Source of the DNA: a virus
Virus record (IMG/VR): IMGVR_UViG_3300030406_002145
Location: 1-59,030 of that record
Reading direction: 5' to 3' (one strand)
Length of the DNA stretch: 59,030 nucleotides
Part shown: positions 44,707 to 51,577 of the stretch, in pieces
Layout: each line of letters opens with the position of its first letter
Position numbering within the stretch: position 1 is the stretch's first letter
The notes under the pieces: generated by a model
The model's input: only the letters and a program-made list of their open reading frames with translations
The model's database searches: none
What the model was told of the DNA's origin: nothing
Program-made: the position numbers and the translations under genes

Positions 44707-45735
44707 TTAATAGATTAAATAGTTAAACCCAAACTTCAACTCATATACAGGTATCATCCAATATCTTTGATGTGTTCCTTCAATAAACAAACCTAAATGT
44801 TTTGTTATTCGTGAACCAATTACTACACCTGCATCCCACTCTGCCCAATCGTTTTCATCTTGACCATATTCAAATGAATAATCATCAAGTCCATAATGCA
44901 AAGGTAATAAATTATACCATATGTGAATCCATAGTTTAGGAGTCCATTTATAGTATGAAACGCCTAATACGGCACTGATTTCGTTTTGTGTGCCTAACTT
45001 TTCTAATTCTCGTTGATTAAATGATGCTACTGCATTACCAAAGTAATGTTTGTAAAACTCATCATTAGAAGTAGCTATTACTTCTCCTTCTCTTGACCAA
45101 TGCCAACTTCCATTTACAAACTCTCTGCTATATCCAAAGTCAGCAGCTAGCTCTACAAAAGTGCTTTCACCAGGTGTCCAAAAATCTTCTATAGGGGTAA
45201 TGCCATAAGCCGGATGATTCCTACCCACCACACCTAGTGTAAAGTCCCAAGGTCCTTTGTTTAGTCTTAGTCTAGTATCAAATGATTTATATTCTAATCC
45301 TACTCTTTGATTATCTTTGTATTGCAGCTTAGTAACATTATAGTCACTTAGGTATCGTAACCAAAAGTTAGCATTATTAAACTTCTCACCCCTATTGCGA
45401 ATAAAAGAATAATTAAAAAGATACTCCCAACCATTAGCATTACCAATGGTAACATCATCTGAAACAGTTCTTTCAGTACCATAGTACCATGTTTTAACTT
45501 TGTACTCATAATCAAATCTAGCTATTTTTCTAATACCTATTGTAAGGTTATAGTCATATGGGTTTACCTCCGTAACATCTTGGTAGCCTCTATCAACTGC
45601 AATATAATTTTCTCTCTCTACCATAGATGTACCCATGGTCATAGATGTGTAAATAGTAGAGTATTTAAAAAACTGACCGAAACTTATTAGTGGTATGCTA
45701 AGTAATAATATAAGTAGTCTCATCATTTTTATCAT
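44707..45735 (-). CDS. Secreted outer-membrane beta-barrel-like protein
   Basis: A 342-residue protein with a signal peptide (MMRLLILLLSIPLISFGQ) and alternating hydrophobic/aromatic strands throughout (DYNLTIGIRKIARFDYEYKV near 61-80; IHIWYNLLPLHYGLDDYSFE near 271-290), ending in an aromatic C-terminus (FGFNYLIY). This is the pattern of a transmembrane barrel. Phage-encoded barrels could alter the host surface, for example to block superinfection (inference). The start may be at 45735 or at MMRLL (45726). Confidence 0.7.
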   Translation of the reverse strand: MIKMMRLLILLLSIPLISFGQFFKYSTIYTSMTMGTSMVERENYIAVDRGYQDVTEVNPYDYNLTIGIRKIARFDYEYKVKTWYYGTERTVSDDVTIGNANGWEYLFNYSFIRNRGEKFNNANFWLRYLSDYNVTKLQYKDNQRVGLEYKSFDTRLRLNKGPWDFTLGVVGRNHPAYGITPIEDFWTPGESTFVELAADFGYSREFVNGSWHWSREGEVIATSNDEFYKHYFGNAVASFNQRELEKLGTQNEISAVLGVSYYKWTPKLWIHIWYNLLPLHYGLDDYSFEYGQDENDWAEWDAGVVIGSRITKHLGLFIEGTHQRYWMIPVYELKFGFNYLIY

Positions 45736-45802
45736 CTGTATCTTCAGTTAAAAAATATTTTAAATGATACTTGCCTTTTATTGTTACTGTTGCTGTCCAC
45801 AT
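45698..45802 (-). CDS. Hypothetical tiny protein bridging two genes
   Basis: A 34-residue frame (MWTATVTIKGKYHLKYFLTE...) starts two bases after the upstream structural gene stop and overlaps the barrel-like gene by 38 bases. Its tight placement makes expression plausible but not certain. No family recognised. Confidence 0.4.
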   Translation of the reverse strand: MWTATVTIKGKYHLKYFLTEDTDDKNDETTYIIT

Positions 45803-45803
45803 A

Positions 45804-46424
45804 TTAATTGTAAAATGCTAATAGGTAACCTCCATTTATTAAAGTCCTAGTATCCGTAGGGGTTGAAGCATTATCATCACGAAATAAAAGGTTTCTAGAT
45901 AAAGGCATTTGTCGTGGAAGGAATCCCCTTCCTATAAAAATAGTTTGTGTTGTGCCACCCATTGTTTTAACTGTTACTAATTCAGTAGGAAGTCTTGAAA
46001 ATCCATTAGGTATTTCAAATATAGCCCCACCTCTACATCCGGGCTTGAATAATAAGAAAGCCGATAAAATTCCTGGAGTATACCATGGGTCTTGTGCATT
46101 AAAACGGGTATTGTCTATTATTGATACTACAGATGTATAAGTACCATATCCTCCGGTTGCACCTGGAGTATCTGAATAATTTACATTAAGAATTATATCT
46201 CCAACCTCTATACCCAAAGGAGTAATACCTGCTCCTGCAGTTGCACCTGTCTCAAATCCTGTAGGCAATGTAATAACAGACCCTACTAATGCTGATGGTG
46301 TTATAGGTGTGGGATAAATTTTATTAGAAGGATGGGGTATATCATTTGTAGCTGAATATGCTGTATTATTTATCGGTGGTGCTATTGGTAATACATTAGT
46401 GTTTAAATAATTTCTATTAATCAT
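45804..46424 (-). CDS. Hypothetical beta-rich virion-like protein
   Basis: A 206-residue Pro/Thr/Gly/Asn-rich protein without a signal peptide, with style similar to phage appendage proteins (VGDIILNVNYSDTPGATGGY near 75-94). It begins the block of surface/lysis genes, leftward. No family recognised; tail decoration or fibre is possible. Confidence 0.55.
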   Translation of the reverse strand: MINRNYLNTNVLPIAPPINNTAYSATNDIPHPSNKIYPTPITPSALVGSVITLPTGFETGATAGAGITPLGIEVGDIILNVNYSDTPGATGGYGTYTSVVSIIDNTRFNAQDPWYTPGILSAFLLFKPGCRGGAIFEIPNGFSRLPTELVTVKTMGGTTQTIFIGRGFLPRQMPLSRNLLFRDDNASTPTDTRTLINGGYLLAFYN

Positions 46425-46432
46425 AATTCTTT

Positions 46433-46594
46433 TTATTTACTGTATGGAAAAATTCTGTTTAGTGTATCACGCCTCTGACCACAGCCACATGGTTTGCCTG
46501 TAGCTTTAGAAACAGCATCTACCGCAGCTTTAATTCCTGTTGCTCTAGTTATTTTTTCTATTGAATCTCCTAATCCTCTTGATGGTTTATTCAT
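46433..46594 (-). CDS. Tiny phage protein (GLGD...CGCxxR family)
   Basis: A 53-residue protein with MNKPSRGLGDSIEKITRATG, then GKPCGCGQRRD and an NRIFPYSK end. GLGD-x-I-x-K-I-T-x-A-T-G-I...C-G-C-x-x-R-x-x-x-L-N is a recurrent tiny protein of Bacteroidota phages; the CGC motif may bind metal. The internal ATG is chosen to fit the family start. Function unknown. Confidence 0.75.
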   Translation of the reverse strand: MNKPSRGLGDSIEKITRATGIKAAVDAVSKATGKPCGCGQRRDTLNRIFPYSK

Positions 46595-46675
46595 GTTACT
46601 TACATTTACAAATATCTTCTTTGCACTTTGTTTTAAACAAACATACAATCCAACATTTAATTTTTTTAATTAAAC

Positions 46676-46861
46676 TCATTTTCTTTTATTTTTACAGCCA
46701 AAATTATTGGCATAGTTTGCCATCTTGACTACTTTCTTTGAATATTTATTTTTATTCTTCATAACCGAAGAAGCGGCAGAGCATGTGTCCTTAAACCCAT
46801 TACTCTTCGCCCACTTCGTAAAAGCTCCTTGTCGGGAATCTTTTATATCAGGAAATGCCAT
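46676..46861 (-). CDS. Tiny phage protein (AFTKWAKS family)
   Basis: A 61-residue Lys-rich protein with RQGAFTKWAKSNGFKDTCSA (11-30). Similar AFTKWAKS proteins are common in phages near head genes. Its start is coupled to the stop of the next upstream gene. Function unknown. Confidence 0.7.
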   Translation of the reverse strand: MAFPDIKDSRQGAFTKWAKSNGFKDTCSAASSVMKNKNKYSKKVVKMANYANNFGCKNKRK

Positions 46862-47070
46862 TACTTTCTAATCAATGCTCCTAAGTGACCTTTTACATCA
46901 CTTGGGTAGTGCTTATCCATAGAGTGGTCTCCACTGTATGCGTGACCTGTCATTTTTTTAGCCATTCCTTTTGACTCATCTCTACGGTCTTTCATAGACT
47001 GTGAGTGACTTCCTTTATGCTTCATTCCTAAAGACTCATCGAGTCTATCATTATAACCTTGGTGTTTCAT
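46861..47070 (-). CDS. Small His/Lys-rich phage protein
   Basis: A 69-residue protein (MKHQGYNDRLDESLGMKHKG...) with repeated DR-x-DES-x-GM segments (8-15 and 28-36), a tiny-protein family found in phages of aquatic Bacteroidota. Rich in His and Met, so metal binding is possible. Function unknown. Confidence 0.7.
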   Translation of the reverse strand: MKHQGYNDRLDESLGMKHKGSHSQSMKDRRDESKGMAKKMTGHAYSGDHSMDKHYPSDVKGHLGALIRK

Positions 47071-47089
47071 CTTTTTATATATTTATTTA

Positions 47090-47263
47090 TTAGTAGCCTG
47101 TGCTTTTAGTTTTTTTCTCCATGCCGTATCCCGGATTGTTTTTCATTTTTCCATCCATCATATTTGCAAAAGCACCTGCTTGTGCTTTACCTACTGCATT
47201 ATATGGAAATACTTTCTTTTTCATTGTACCGCTATCAGGGCATTTGTATGTTACTGTTGGCAT
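47090..47263 (-). CDS. Tiny phage protein (MPTVTYKCP family)
   Basis: A 57-residue protein (MPTVTYKCPDSGTMKKKVFP...) with a YNAVGKAQAGAFANMMDG middle. M-P-x-V-x-Y-K-C-P-x-x-G is a common tiny protein of aquatic phages. A TAACTTTG box 30 bases upstream faces leftward; it is the first gene of the tiny-protein/surface-gene operon. Function unknown. Confidence 0.72.
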   Translation of the reverse strand: MPTVTYKCPDSGTMKKKVFPYNAVGKAQAGAFANMMDGKMKNNPGYGMEKKTKSTGY

Positions 47264-47282
47264 ATCTAAACTATTTATTAAT

Positions 47283-47290
47283 TATCTTTG
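47283..47290 (+). promoter_or_regulatory. TATCTTTG promoter box for wHTH regulator
   Basis: Exact TAnnTTTG match 25 bases before the ATG at 47316. It is paired with a leftward box four bases away, forming a compact divergent promoter. Confidence 0.7.
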
Positions 47291-47293
47291 TAG

Positions 47294-47301
47294 CAAAGTT
47301 A
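47294..47301 (-). promoter_or_regulatory. TAACTTTG promoter box, leftward
   Basis: Minus-strand TAnnTTTG match 30 bases upstream of the ATG at 47263, next to the rightward box at 47283. The wHTH regulator encoded to the right could bind here and control late leftward genes (inference). Confidence 0.62.
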
Positions 47302-47315
47302 AGAAAAAAAAATTA

Positions 47316-47750
47316 ATGAAATCAAATTACCTAAAGTATTGGAGAGTGATACGCTACTTCATAAAAGCAAAGTACAAACTATCGCAAGCCGAACTAGATG
47401 TTCTACTCTTTCTCCGTGATGAAAAATATTTCTCCAAAGATAAGTTTGAAGAGTTTAACAACCTGCTGTCATGGGATGTTAATAGATTTGATAAACTGCT
47501 AAGAGATAAATGGATTGAGGTATTTAGAAAGCGACAGGGTAAAAGCAAAACACTATACAGCCTATCCTATAAGTCACAAAGAGTATTAACCTCTATATAC
47601 AATAAGCTTAGCGGTGAAGAGATTCCCACAAGTCAATCTGCCAATCCTATGTTTGCTAAGAATGTGTCTTACTCAGACAAGGTATATAGAAATATGATAT
47701 TAGAGATGAATAAGTTTATAAAACAACAACGACATCTCTCTCCTGAATGA
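47316..47750 (+). CDS. MarR-like winged-helix regulator
   Basis: A 144-residue protein; the ATG after a TATCTTTG box is used, not the longer in-frame opening. It has KYKLSQAELDVLLFLRDEKY (20-39), a turn, NRFDKLLRDKWIEVFRKRQG (63-82) and a wing SKTLYSLSYKSQRVLTSIYN (84-103), the helix-turn-helix-wing order of MarR-type repressors. It is the only rightward gene inside leftward territory and lies at a divergent promoter, so it is a good candidate early/late switch or chaperonin-operon regulator. Its 3' end overlaps groES antisense by 35 bases. Confidence 0.75.
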   Translation: MKSNYLKYWRVIRYFIKAKYKLSQAELDVLLFLRDEKYFSKDKFEEFNNLLSWDVNRFDKLLRDKWIEVFRKRQGKSKTLYSLSYKSQRVLTSIYNKLSGEEIPTSQSANPMFAKNVSYSDKVYRNMILEMNKFIKQQRHLSPE

Positions 47751-47973
47751 TGCCGTACTTCTCATTCTTTATCATCATAGTATGTCCTGACCTGCGGTCA
47801 TAGTATACTGTATCGTCTTTGCTAATAGCTGTCACCTCTGTCCCTGGTGTAACAACCTTACCTTTCTTGTATCGTATATCTTGCATATCGCCTGACCCTA
47901 GAAGCAGTCCTGACTTAGTCTCTATCTGCTCCTCTATAGTTTTAATAATAATATATTTACCTATTGCTTTCAT
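47716..47973 (-). CDS. groES: Phage co-chaperonin GroES
   Basis: An 85-residue Cpn10. Landmarks are VVVVL at the end, SGLLLGSG (21-28) as the mobile loop in which LLL replaces the usual hydrophobic IVL tripeptide that docks on GroEL, and the KKGKVV strand (37-42). It follows groEL and its ATG overlaps the groEL stop, so the order is groEL-groES, reverse of the bacterial operon. It should cap the neighbouring GroEL ring or substitute for host GroES. Slightly shorter than the usual 95 or so residues. Confidence 0.9.
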   Translation of the reverse strand: MKAIGKYIIIKTIEEQIETKSGLLLGSGDMQDIRYKKGKVVTPGTEVTAISKDDTVYYDRRSGHTMMIKNEKYGIIQERDVVVVL

Positions 47974-49580
47974 TTAGTATCATATGTTCTTGCCATAGTT
48001 ACAATAGCATTAGTGCTTAGTATGGTTACCGCTACAGATACTGCGTTCTGTAATGCGTTCTTAGTAACTTTCATAGGGTCTATCACTCCAAGACTTATTA
48101 GATTACCATACTTCTCTTTCTTCACATCATAGCCATGACCCTTAGCCATGTCTTTACTATATATAGCAGAATGCTCTAGTCCTGCATTGTCTAGTATTTG
48201 TTCTAGTGGAGCACTAATCGCTTTAGTTAAAATTGCGTCAGCAATTTTTTGGGAAATATTTTTAGCATCTTTTAAACATTTGTCTGTTGATAACTGATGC
48301 AATGCTCTACCTGCCCCTGGCAGTATCCCTTCCTTCATCGCTGACCTAACGGCACAGACCGCATCATCAACTCTGTCGTATAGTTCTTTTTGCTCTAGGT
48401 CTGTTTTGCCTCCTACATATATCACACCGATGCCTCCCGTTAGTGATGCTATCCTTGACATGATAAACTCACGCTCTACTTTGTCTGATGACAACTTGTG
48501 TGCACCCCACAGCTCCTCTACTCTTTTATTTATCTCGTCATTGTCCTTCTCCTCTGACGAGAGAATAATCGTTGAGTCTCTTCCAACTATCACCTTGGAA
48601 GCTCTACCCAAATCAGGGAAGTCTATTATACTCAAATCATCTCCCGTCTTTTCAGAGAAGTATGTTGAGCCTGTAGATAAAGCAATGTCTTGCATTAGCT
48701 CATGTTGCTTGTAACCGAAGTTGGGAGGAGGTATCACACATATCTTCAATCCCCGCTTCATAACATTAGCCGCTAAAGTATTTAATACATTCTGCGAGCA
48801 TGGTGCTATAATTAGTAATGACTTATTCTCAGCAATCACAGGCTTTAGTATGTTCTCAATATTTAATATGTTAGTTATCTCTGCGTCCGACACAAAGACA
48901 TATGGGTTCTCAAGGATGCACTCATCCTTCTTGTGGTTGTTAACAAACAGTGGATTTGAGTATCCTCTATCTACCTTAACACCCTCCGTACTCTCAAAGT
49001 AGGTGTTGTGAGTCTTAGACTTCTCCACCGTCACAATACCGTTGTCACCAACACTATTATATACATCTGCAATGATTGAGCCTATCACATCGTCATTGTT
49101 AGCACTGATTGTCGCAACTTGTTTAACCTTTGAAGAGGTGACAGGCTTGCTCATCTTCTTTAACTTATCCACCACCTTGTTAGTAGAGTTTACTAGTTCT
49201 CTTAAAACTTCAGTCTTATTACAGTTAGGATACTTCTCCATAACCTCAAGTGCTGACTTTACTAGTGCCTCAGTCAGAACAATAGCTGTGGTAGTACCAT
49301 CACCGGCTGAGGTAGCTGTCCTATCAGCCGCCTCCTTCATCATACGCACCGCTATATTCTCAACAGGGTCTAGGAGTTGAATAGACTTAGCCACAGTCAC
49401 ACCATCCTTTGTTACCGTTAAACTATGGGTATGCTCTGGCGACTCAATGATAACTGTGTTACCACGAGGTCCTAAGGTTGACTTAACTGCTTTTGAGATT
49501 TTTTCTATACCGCTTATTAAGCGTGAGCGACCTTCAGGTCCGAAGTTCAACTCCTTGGGGGTGTATCCTGTTTGATTCAT
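47970..49580 (-). CDS. groEL: Phage chaperonin GroEL (Cpn60)
   Basis: A 536-residue group I chaperonin with all catalytic landmarks: TLGPRGN (35-41), TVTKDG (55-60), SAGDGTTTA (91-99), and RVDDA (403-407) containing the catalytic Asp that corresponds to E. coli Asp398. The apical domain contains VDRGYSNPLF (203-212) and an NTLAANVMKRG segment (267-277) comparable with substrate- and GroES-binding helices, but with substitutions. It lacks the Gly-Gly-Met C-terminal tail of bacterial GroEL. It probably folds virion proteins such as the capsid or the giant ejection protein. A CGACA-marked promoter region lies upstream. Confidence 0.95.
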   Translation of the reverse strand: MNQTGYTPKELNFGPEGRSRLISGIEKISKAVKSTLGPRGNTVIIESPEHTHSLTVTKDGVTVAKSIQLLDPVENIAVRMMKEAADRTATSAGDGTTTAIVLTEALVKSALEVMEKYPNCNKTEVLRELVNSTNKVVDKLKKMSKPVTSSKVKQVATISANNDDVIGSIIADVYNSVGDNGIVTVEKSKTHNTYFESTEGVKVDRGYSNPLFVNNHKKDECILENPYVFVSDAEITNILNIENILKPVIAENKSLLIIAPCSQNVLNTLAANVMKRGLKICVIPPPNFGYKQHELMQDIALSTGSTYFSEKTGDDLSIIDFPDLGRASKVIVGRDSTIILSSEEKDNDEINKRVEELWGAHKLSSDKVEREFIMSRIASLTGGIGVIYVGGKTDLEQKELYDRVDDAVCAVRSAMKEGILPGAGRALHQLSTDKCLKDAKNISQKIADAILTKAISAPLEQILDNAGLEHSAIYSKDMAKGHGYDVKKEKYGNLISLGVIDPMKVTKNALQNAVSVAVTILSTNAIVTMARTYDTK

Positions 49581-49603
49581 TTTAATTTGATTTAATTATT
49601 ATG

Positions 49604-49611
49604 CAAATATA
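49604..49611 (-). promoter_or_regulatory. TATATTTG promoter box for groEL-groES
   Basis: Minus-strand TAnnTTTG match 24 bases upstream of groEL. A CGACA repeat (inverted TGTCG at 49636-49640) lies 24 bases further upstream, at the usual -33 location, as it also does for the rightward promoter at 49817. Confidence 0.65.
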
Positions 49612-49635
49612 AAAATAATTTTTAAACCTACACTG

Positions 49636-49793
49636 TGTCGGTTATGTTATTTTATACACACCCTACTGTGTATATATATATTATATCTATATTAAAAAAA
49701 TTATCCTGTAAAATATCTAATCAAAATCGACATTTTCGACACTGTCCTTGATTATCAGTTAGTTAGCTATCTATTTTCGACACTAAATCGACA
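49636..49793. promoter_or_regulatory. CGACA repeat module in divergent control region
   Basis: CGACA occurs at 49728, 49737, 49778 and 49789, and inverted at 49636. Distances 9, 41 and 11 exactly equal those of the module at 1154-1219 (1154, 1163, 1204, 1215), and GACATTTTCGACACT is identical in both. The dyad TGATTATCA at 49749 lies 21 bases after the first repeat, as does TGATAATCA at 1175. A phage regulator or initiator probably binds both regions. It lies at the switch between leftward and rightward transcription. Confidence 0.8.
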
Positions 49794-49816
49794 CTAATAA
49801 TGTCAATAATTAACAC

Positions 49817-49824
49817 TAACTTTG
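49817..49824 (+). promoter_or_regulatory. TAACTTTG promoter box, leaderless geometry
   Basis: Exact TAnnTTTG match ending four bases before an ATG at 49829. A CGACA repeat ends 23 bases upstream, where a -33 box should be, so an activator may replace the usual -33 TTTG here. Confidence 0.68.
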
Positions 49825-49828
49825 TAAT

Positions 49829-49897
49829 ATGACTATTGAGATTTCAAATTACCTATATATACTTATAATGATTTTTATGTTTCTGTTGGGACTATAA
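49829..49897 (+). CDS. 22-residue hydrophobic microprotein
   Basis: MTIEISNYLYILIMIFMFLL then GL; one membrane-spanning helix after a short polar start. A TAACTTTG box lies four bases before the ATG, giving a leaderless mRNA, and an opposing terminator begins at its stop. Tiny membrane peptides can be holin regulators, toxins or signalling peptides; this one is not recognised. It is the only rightward coding potential between groEL and 50876. Confidence 0.55.
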   Translation: MTIEISNYLYILIMIFMFLLGL

Positions 49898-49921
49898 AAG
49901 AAAAGGGAGCATATAGCTCCC
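49896..49921 (-). terminator. Rho-independent terminator, leftward
   Basis: On the minus strand GGGAGC-TATAT-GCTCCC is followed by TTTTCTTTT. It ends leftward transcription of the two small genes at 49950-50389 before it enters the groEL control region. Confidence 0.88.
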
Positions 49922-49949
49922 TAATCCCACATCAAACAAAAGAATATAT

Positions 49950-50189
49950 TTATACCATAGAGTTAATCCCCTTAAAAGGGTCATCTAGTTTTTCGCTAGA
50001 GGCTAAATTAACTGCATTATTTTTCATATACTTTCTACCTAAAGCATTACGATTACTTACACTTGTATTGCCGTTAGCAATATTCATGCCTACATTATTC
50101 TTAATAGCCATGTTTTGTATATCCGGCTCTTCAATAGGATTCACACTCATCGCAGGTGAATTGCCATACATGTTCTTATCCATTGCCAT
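49950..50189 (-). CDS. Hypothetical Asn/Met-rich protein
   Basis: A 79-residue protein (MAMDKNMYGNSPAMSVNPIE...) rich in Asn and Met, probably disordered. Its ATG overlaps the stop of the preceding gene by one base. No family recognised. Confidence 0.65.
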   Translation of the reverse strand: MAMDKNMYGNSPAMSVNPIEEPDIQNMAIKNNVGMNIANGNTSVSNRNALGRKYMKNNAVNLASSEKLDDPFKGINSMV

Positions 50190-50389
50190 TAGTCAAATAA
50201 TTTATTTAGTTTGTTTGCAAGCTCAGCAGTCATCTTTCTTTGCTCTGCTAATTCAATACCACTTGCAATGTCTCTTACTTGCTTAGAAGACTTGAGTTCG
50301 TTTCTAAGTCTAGCTGCCATAGCAATACCCGACTCACCATCAGGTCTCATGTTTAACAGCCTACCATCTTTGATTTCTAATCCGTCCAT
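50189..50389 (-). CDS. Hypothetical small helical protein
   Basis: A 66-residue charged helical protein (MDGLEIKDGRLLNMRPDGES...). A TATCTTTG box lies 16 bases upstream. With the next gene it forms a two-gene leftward unit ended by the terminator at 49896. No family recognised. Confidence 0.65.
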   Translation of the reverse strand: MDGLEIKDGRLLNMRPDGESGIAMAARLRNELKSSKQVRDIASGIELAEQRKMTAELANKLNKLFD

Positions 50390-50405
50390 AGTTTATAGTT
50401 TTATA

Positions 50406-50413
50406 CAAAGATA
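50406..50413 (-). promoter_or_regulatory. TATCTTTG promoter box, leftward
   Basis: Exact minus-strand TAnnTTTG match 16 bases before the ATG at 50389, starting the short leftward unit. Confidence 0.68.
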
Positions 50414-50875
50414 CAAAAAATTATGAGATACACAGACTGTTTGGGTTATATGCTGTGTCACGCACATTGCCCCTCGCACAAAACTGTCTTTTTTTTTAGG
50501 GGGGGAGTGTCGTTTTTGTTGTGCTAGTGCAGATTTTTTTGACTTTTTGTGTGTGTACCGGTAGACATCTGTTAAATATGTGGTAGTGTGTACACCTATA
50601 CACCTTTATACACTCTTAAATCGCACTAAATAAGCCTTATTTAGCGTAAATATGTATGGAGAGAGAAAGAGAGAGAGCGTAACATCCCCATCCAACGAAA
50701 CCAACACAAACTTTTTTTGGGGACATTTGTAGGTTGTAATTGATTGATTTACAGAGTAAAACCTAAAAAAAGCTCTAAAATGACAAAAAAAATTAATATT
50801 GAGTTTGTAATATTGAGAATTAATCGTAATTTAGTCAAAGATTAAACAAATAGTAATAACTAAAATTTAAAAATT
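50414..50875. other. Divergent non-coding control region
   Basis: A 462-base region without a convincing gene, between leftward genes and the rightward island. It contains a T-tract next to a G-tract (about 50488-50505), an inverted TGTCG at 50508, GTGTACACCTATACAC at 50589-50604 (identical to 1084-1099), a near-perfect dyad CTAAATAAG-C-CTTATTTAG at 50626-50644, and a purine-rich GAGAGAGAAAGAGAGAGAG run near 50659. These features suit a replication origin or a regulator-binding region. Function unproven. Confidence 0.6.
50626..50644. repeat. 19-bp inverted repeat (operator-like dyad)
   Basis: Arms CTAAATAAG and CTTATTTAG are perfectly complementary around one C. It lies about 230 bases upstream of the first rightward gene and may be an operator or part of an origin. 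Confidence 0.65.
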
Positions 50876-51475
50876 ATGAGAAATTTATTAACAATTGAGA
50901 GCGATGCATTACTACATCCTGAGCTTATCAACGGATTACAAATCATTAAAATCAATACCATTCAAAGAGCCGTATCCAAGAACGAGATGTCCAAGATTAA
51001 CAATTCAAGAAAGCTATCCAAGATTATGCTCGAGTCATACGAGTATTTCAAAACAAGTGGTAAATCAATCTTAGCAGAACTAGGTGTGTTTTGGACGGCA
51101 GAAGACTTTGGTCAAAAGATATTTGGCTTCAAGAAGTCATACTTTATGAGGATGATTAAGTTTGGTAAGCTAACAGATGAACAAGTCATTGAGTTTACTG
51201 ACAAGTGTAAAGAACTGATTGCAGAGGGCGAGAAGCCATCCATATCTGTACCGAGCTGTTTAGACTACATCAAGCAACAAAACCAATCAGATGGTGGAGA
51301 AGCTACACCAAGACAAACTGAATCAGTTGTTCTTCAGTTGAAATTTATGGGTAAAAAACTCAAGGTAACGGGTGATGGAGATGCTCCCACAATCAAAACT
51401 GATTTTGACTCTGATGATATGGAGGAGTTTAACAGACTGATGGAGATTGTTCAGTCATATATCGGTGACAGATAA
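50876..51475 (+). CDS. Putative DNA-binding/regulatory protein of the ribozyme island
   Basis: A 199-residue protein with a helical centre: a GVFWTAEDFGQKIFGFKKSY stretch (about 65-84) followed by a second helix, resembling a helix-turn-helix segment, then a beta-rich acidic C-terminus. It begins MRNLL with nearly the same leader and first codons (ATGAGAAATTTA) as the amidoligase gene downstream, hinting that leader cassettes were copied. A hammerhead ribozyme follows its stop, so its mRNA is probably cut off from the amidoligase mRNA. Function unknown; a regulator is plausible. Confidence 0.6.
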   Translation: MRNLLTIESDALLHPELINGLQIIKINTIQRAVSKNEMSKINNSRKLSKIMLESYEYFKTSGKSILAELGVFWTAEDFGQKIFGFKKSYFMRMIKFGKLTDEQVIEFTDKCKELIAEGEKPSISVPSCLDYIKQQNQSDGGEATPRQTESVVLQLKFMGKKLKVTGDGDAPTIKTDFDSDDMEEFNRLMEIVQSYIGDR

Positions 51476-51481
51476 CCAAGC

Positions 51482-51503
51482 GAGGTGTACACATGTACAC
51501 CTC
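51482..51503. repeat. GTGTACA inverted repeat abutting hammerhead ribozyme A
   Basis: Arms GAGGTGTACA and TGTACACCTC around CA, seven bases after a stop codon. Its last base is the first base of ribozyme stem III. The core GTGTACACATGTACAC is identical to the stem III sequence of ribozyme C at 55771. Confidence 0.85.
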
Positions 51504-51555
51504 TCTGTCTCAAGGTGTGTGCCTTGACTGATGAGTACAAAAGTACGAAACAGAG
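51503..51555 (+). ncRNA. Hammerhead ribozyme A (type III)
   Basis: All catalytic elements are present. Cleavage triplet GUC is 51507-51509 with predicted cut between 51509 and 51510. Stem I is UCAAGG/CCUUGA (51510-51515 with 51522-51527), core CUGAUGA at 51528-51534, stem II GUAC-AAAA-GUAC (51535-51546), core GAAA at 51547-51550, and open stem III pairs 51503-51508 with 51550-51555. It lies between the 50876 gene and the amidoligase gene, leaving the core on the amidoligase side. Activity is predicted, not shown. Confidence 0.92.
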
Positions 51556-51577
51556 TAACTAAATAAAATTTAAAAAT

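Noticed and set aside
50480-50510. T-tract/G-tract as a terminator
   Set aside because: There is no self-complementary stem adjacent to the T-run in either orientation.
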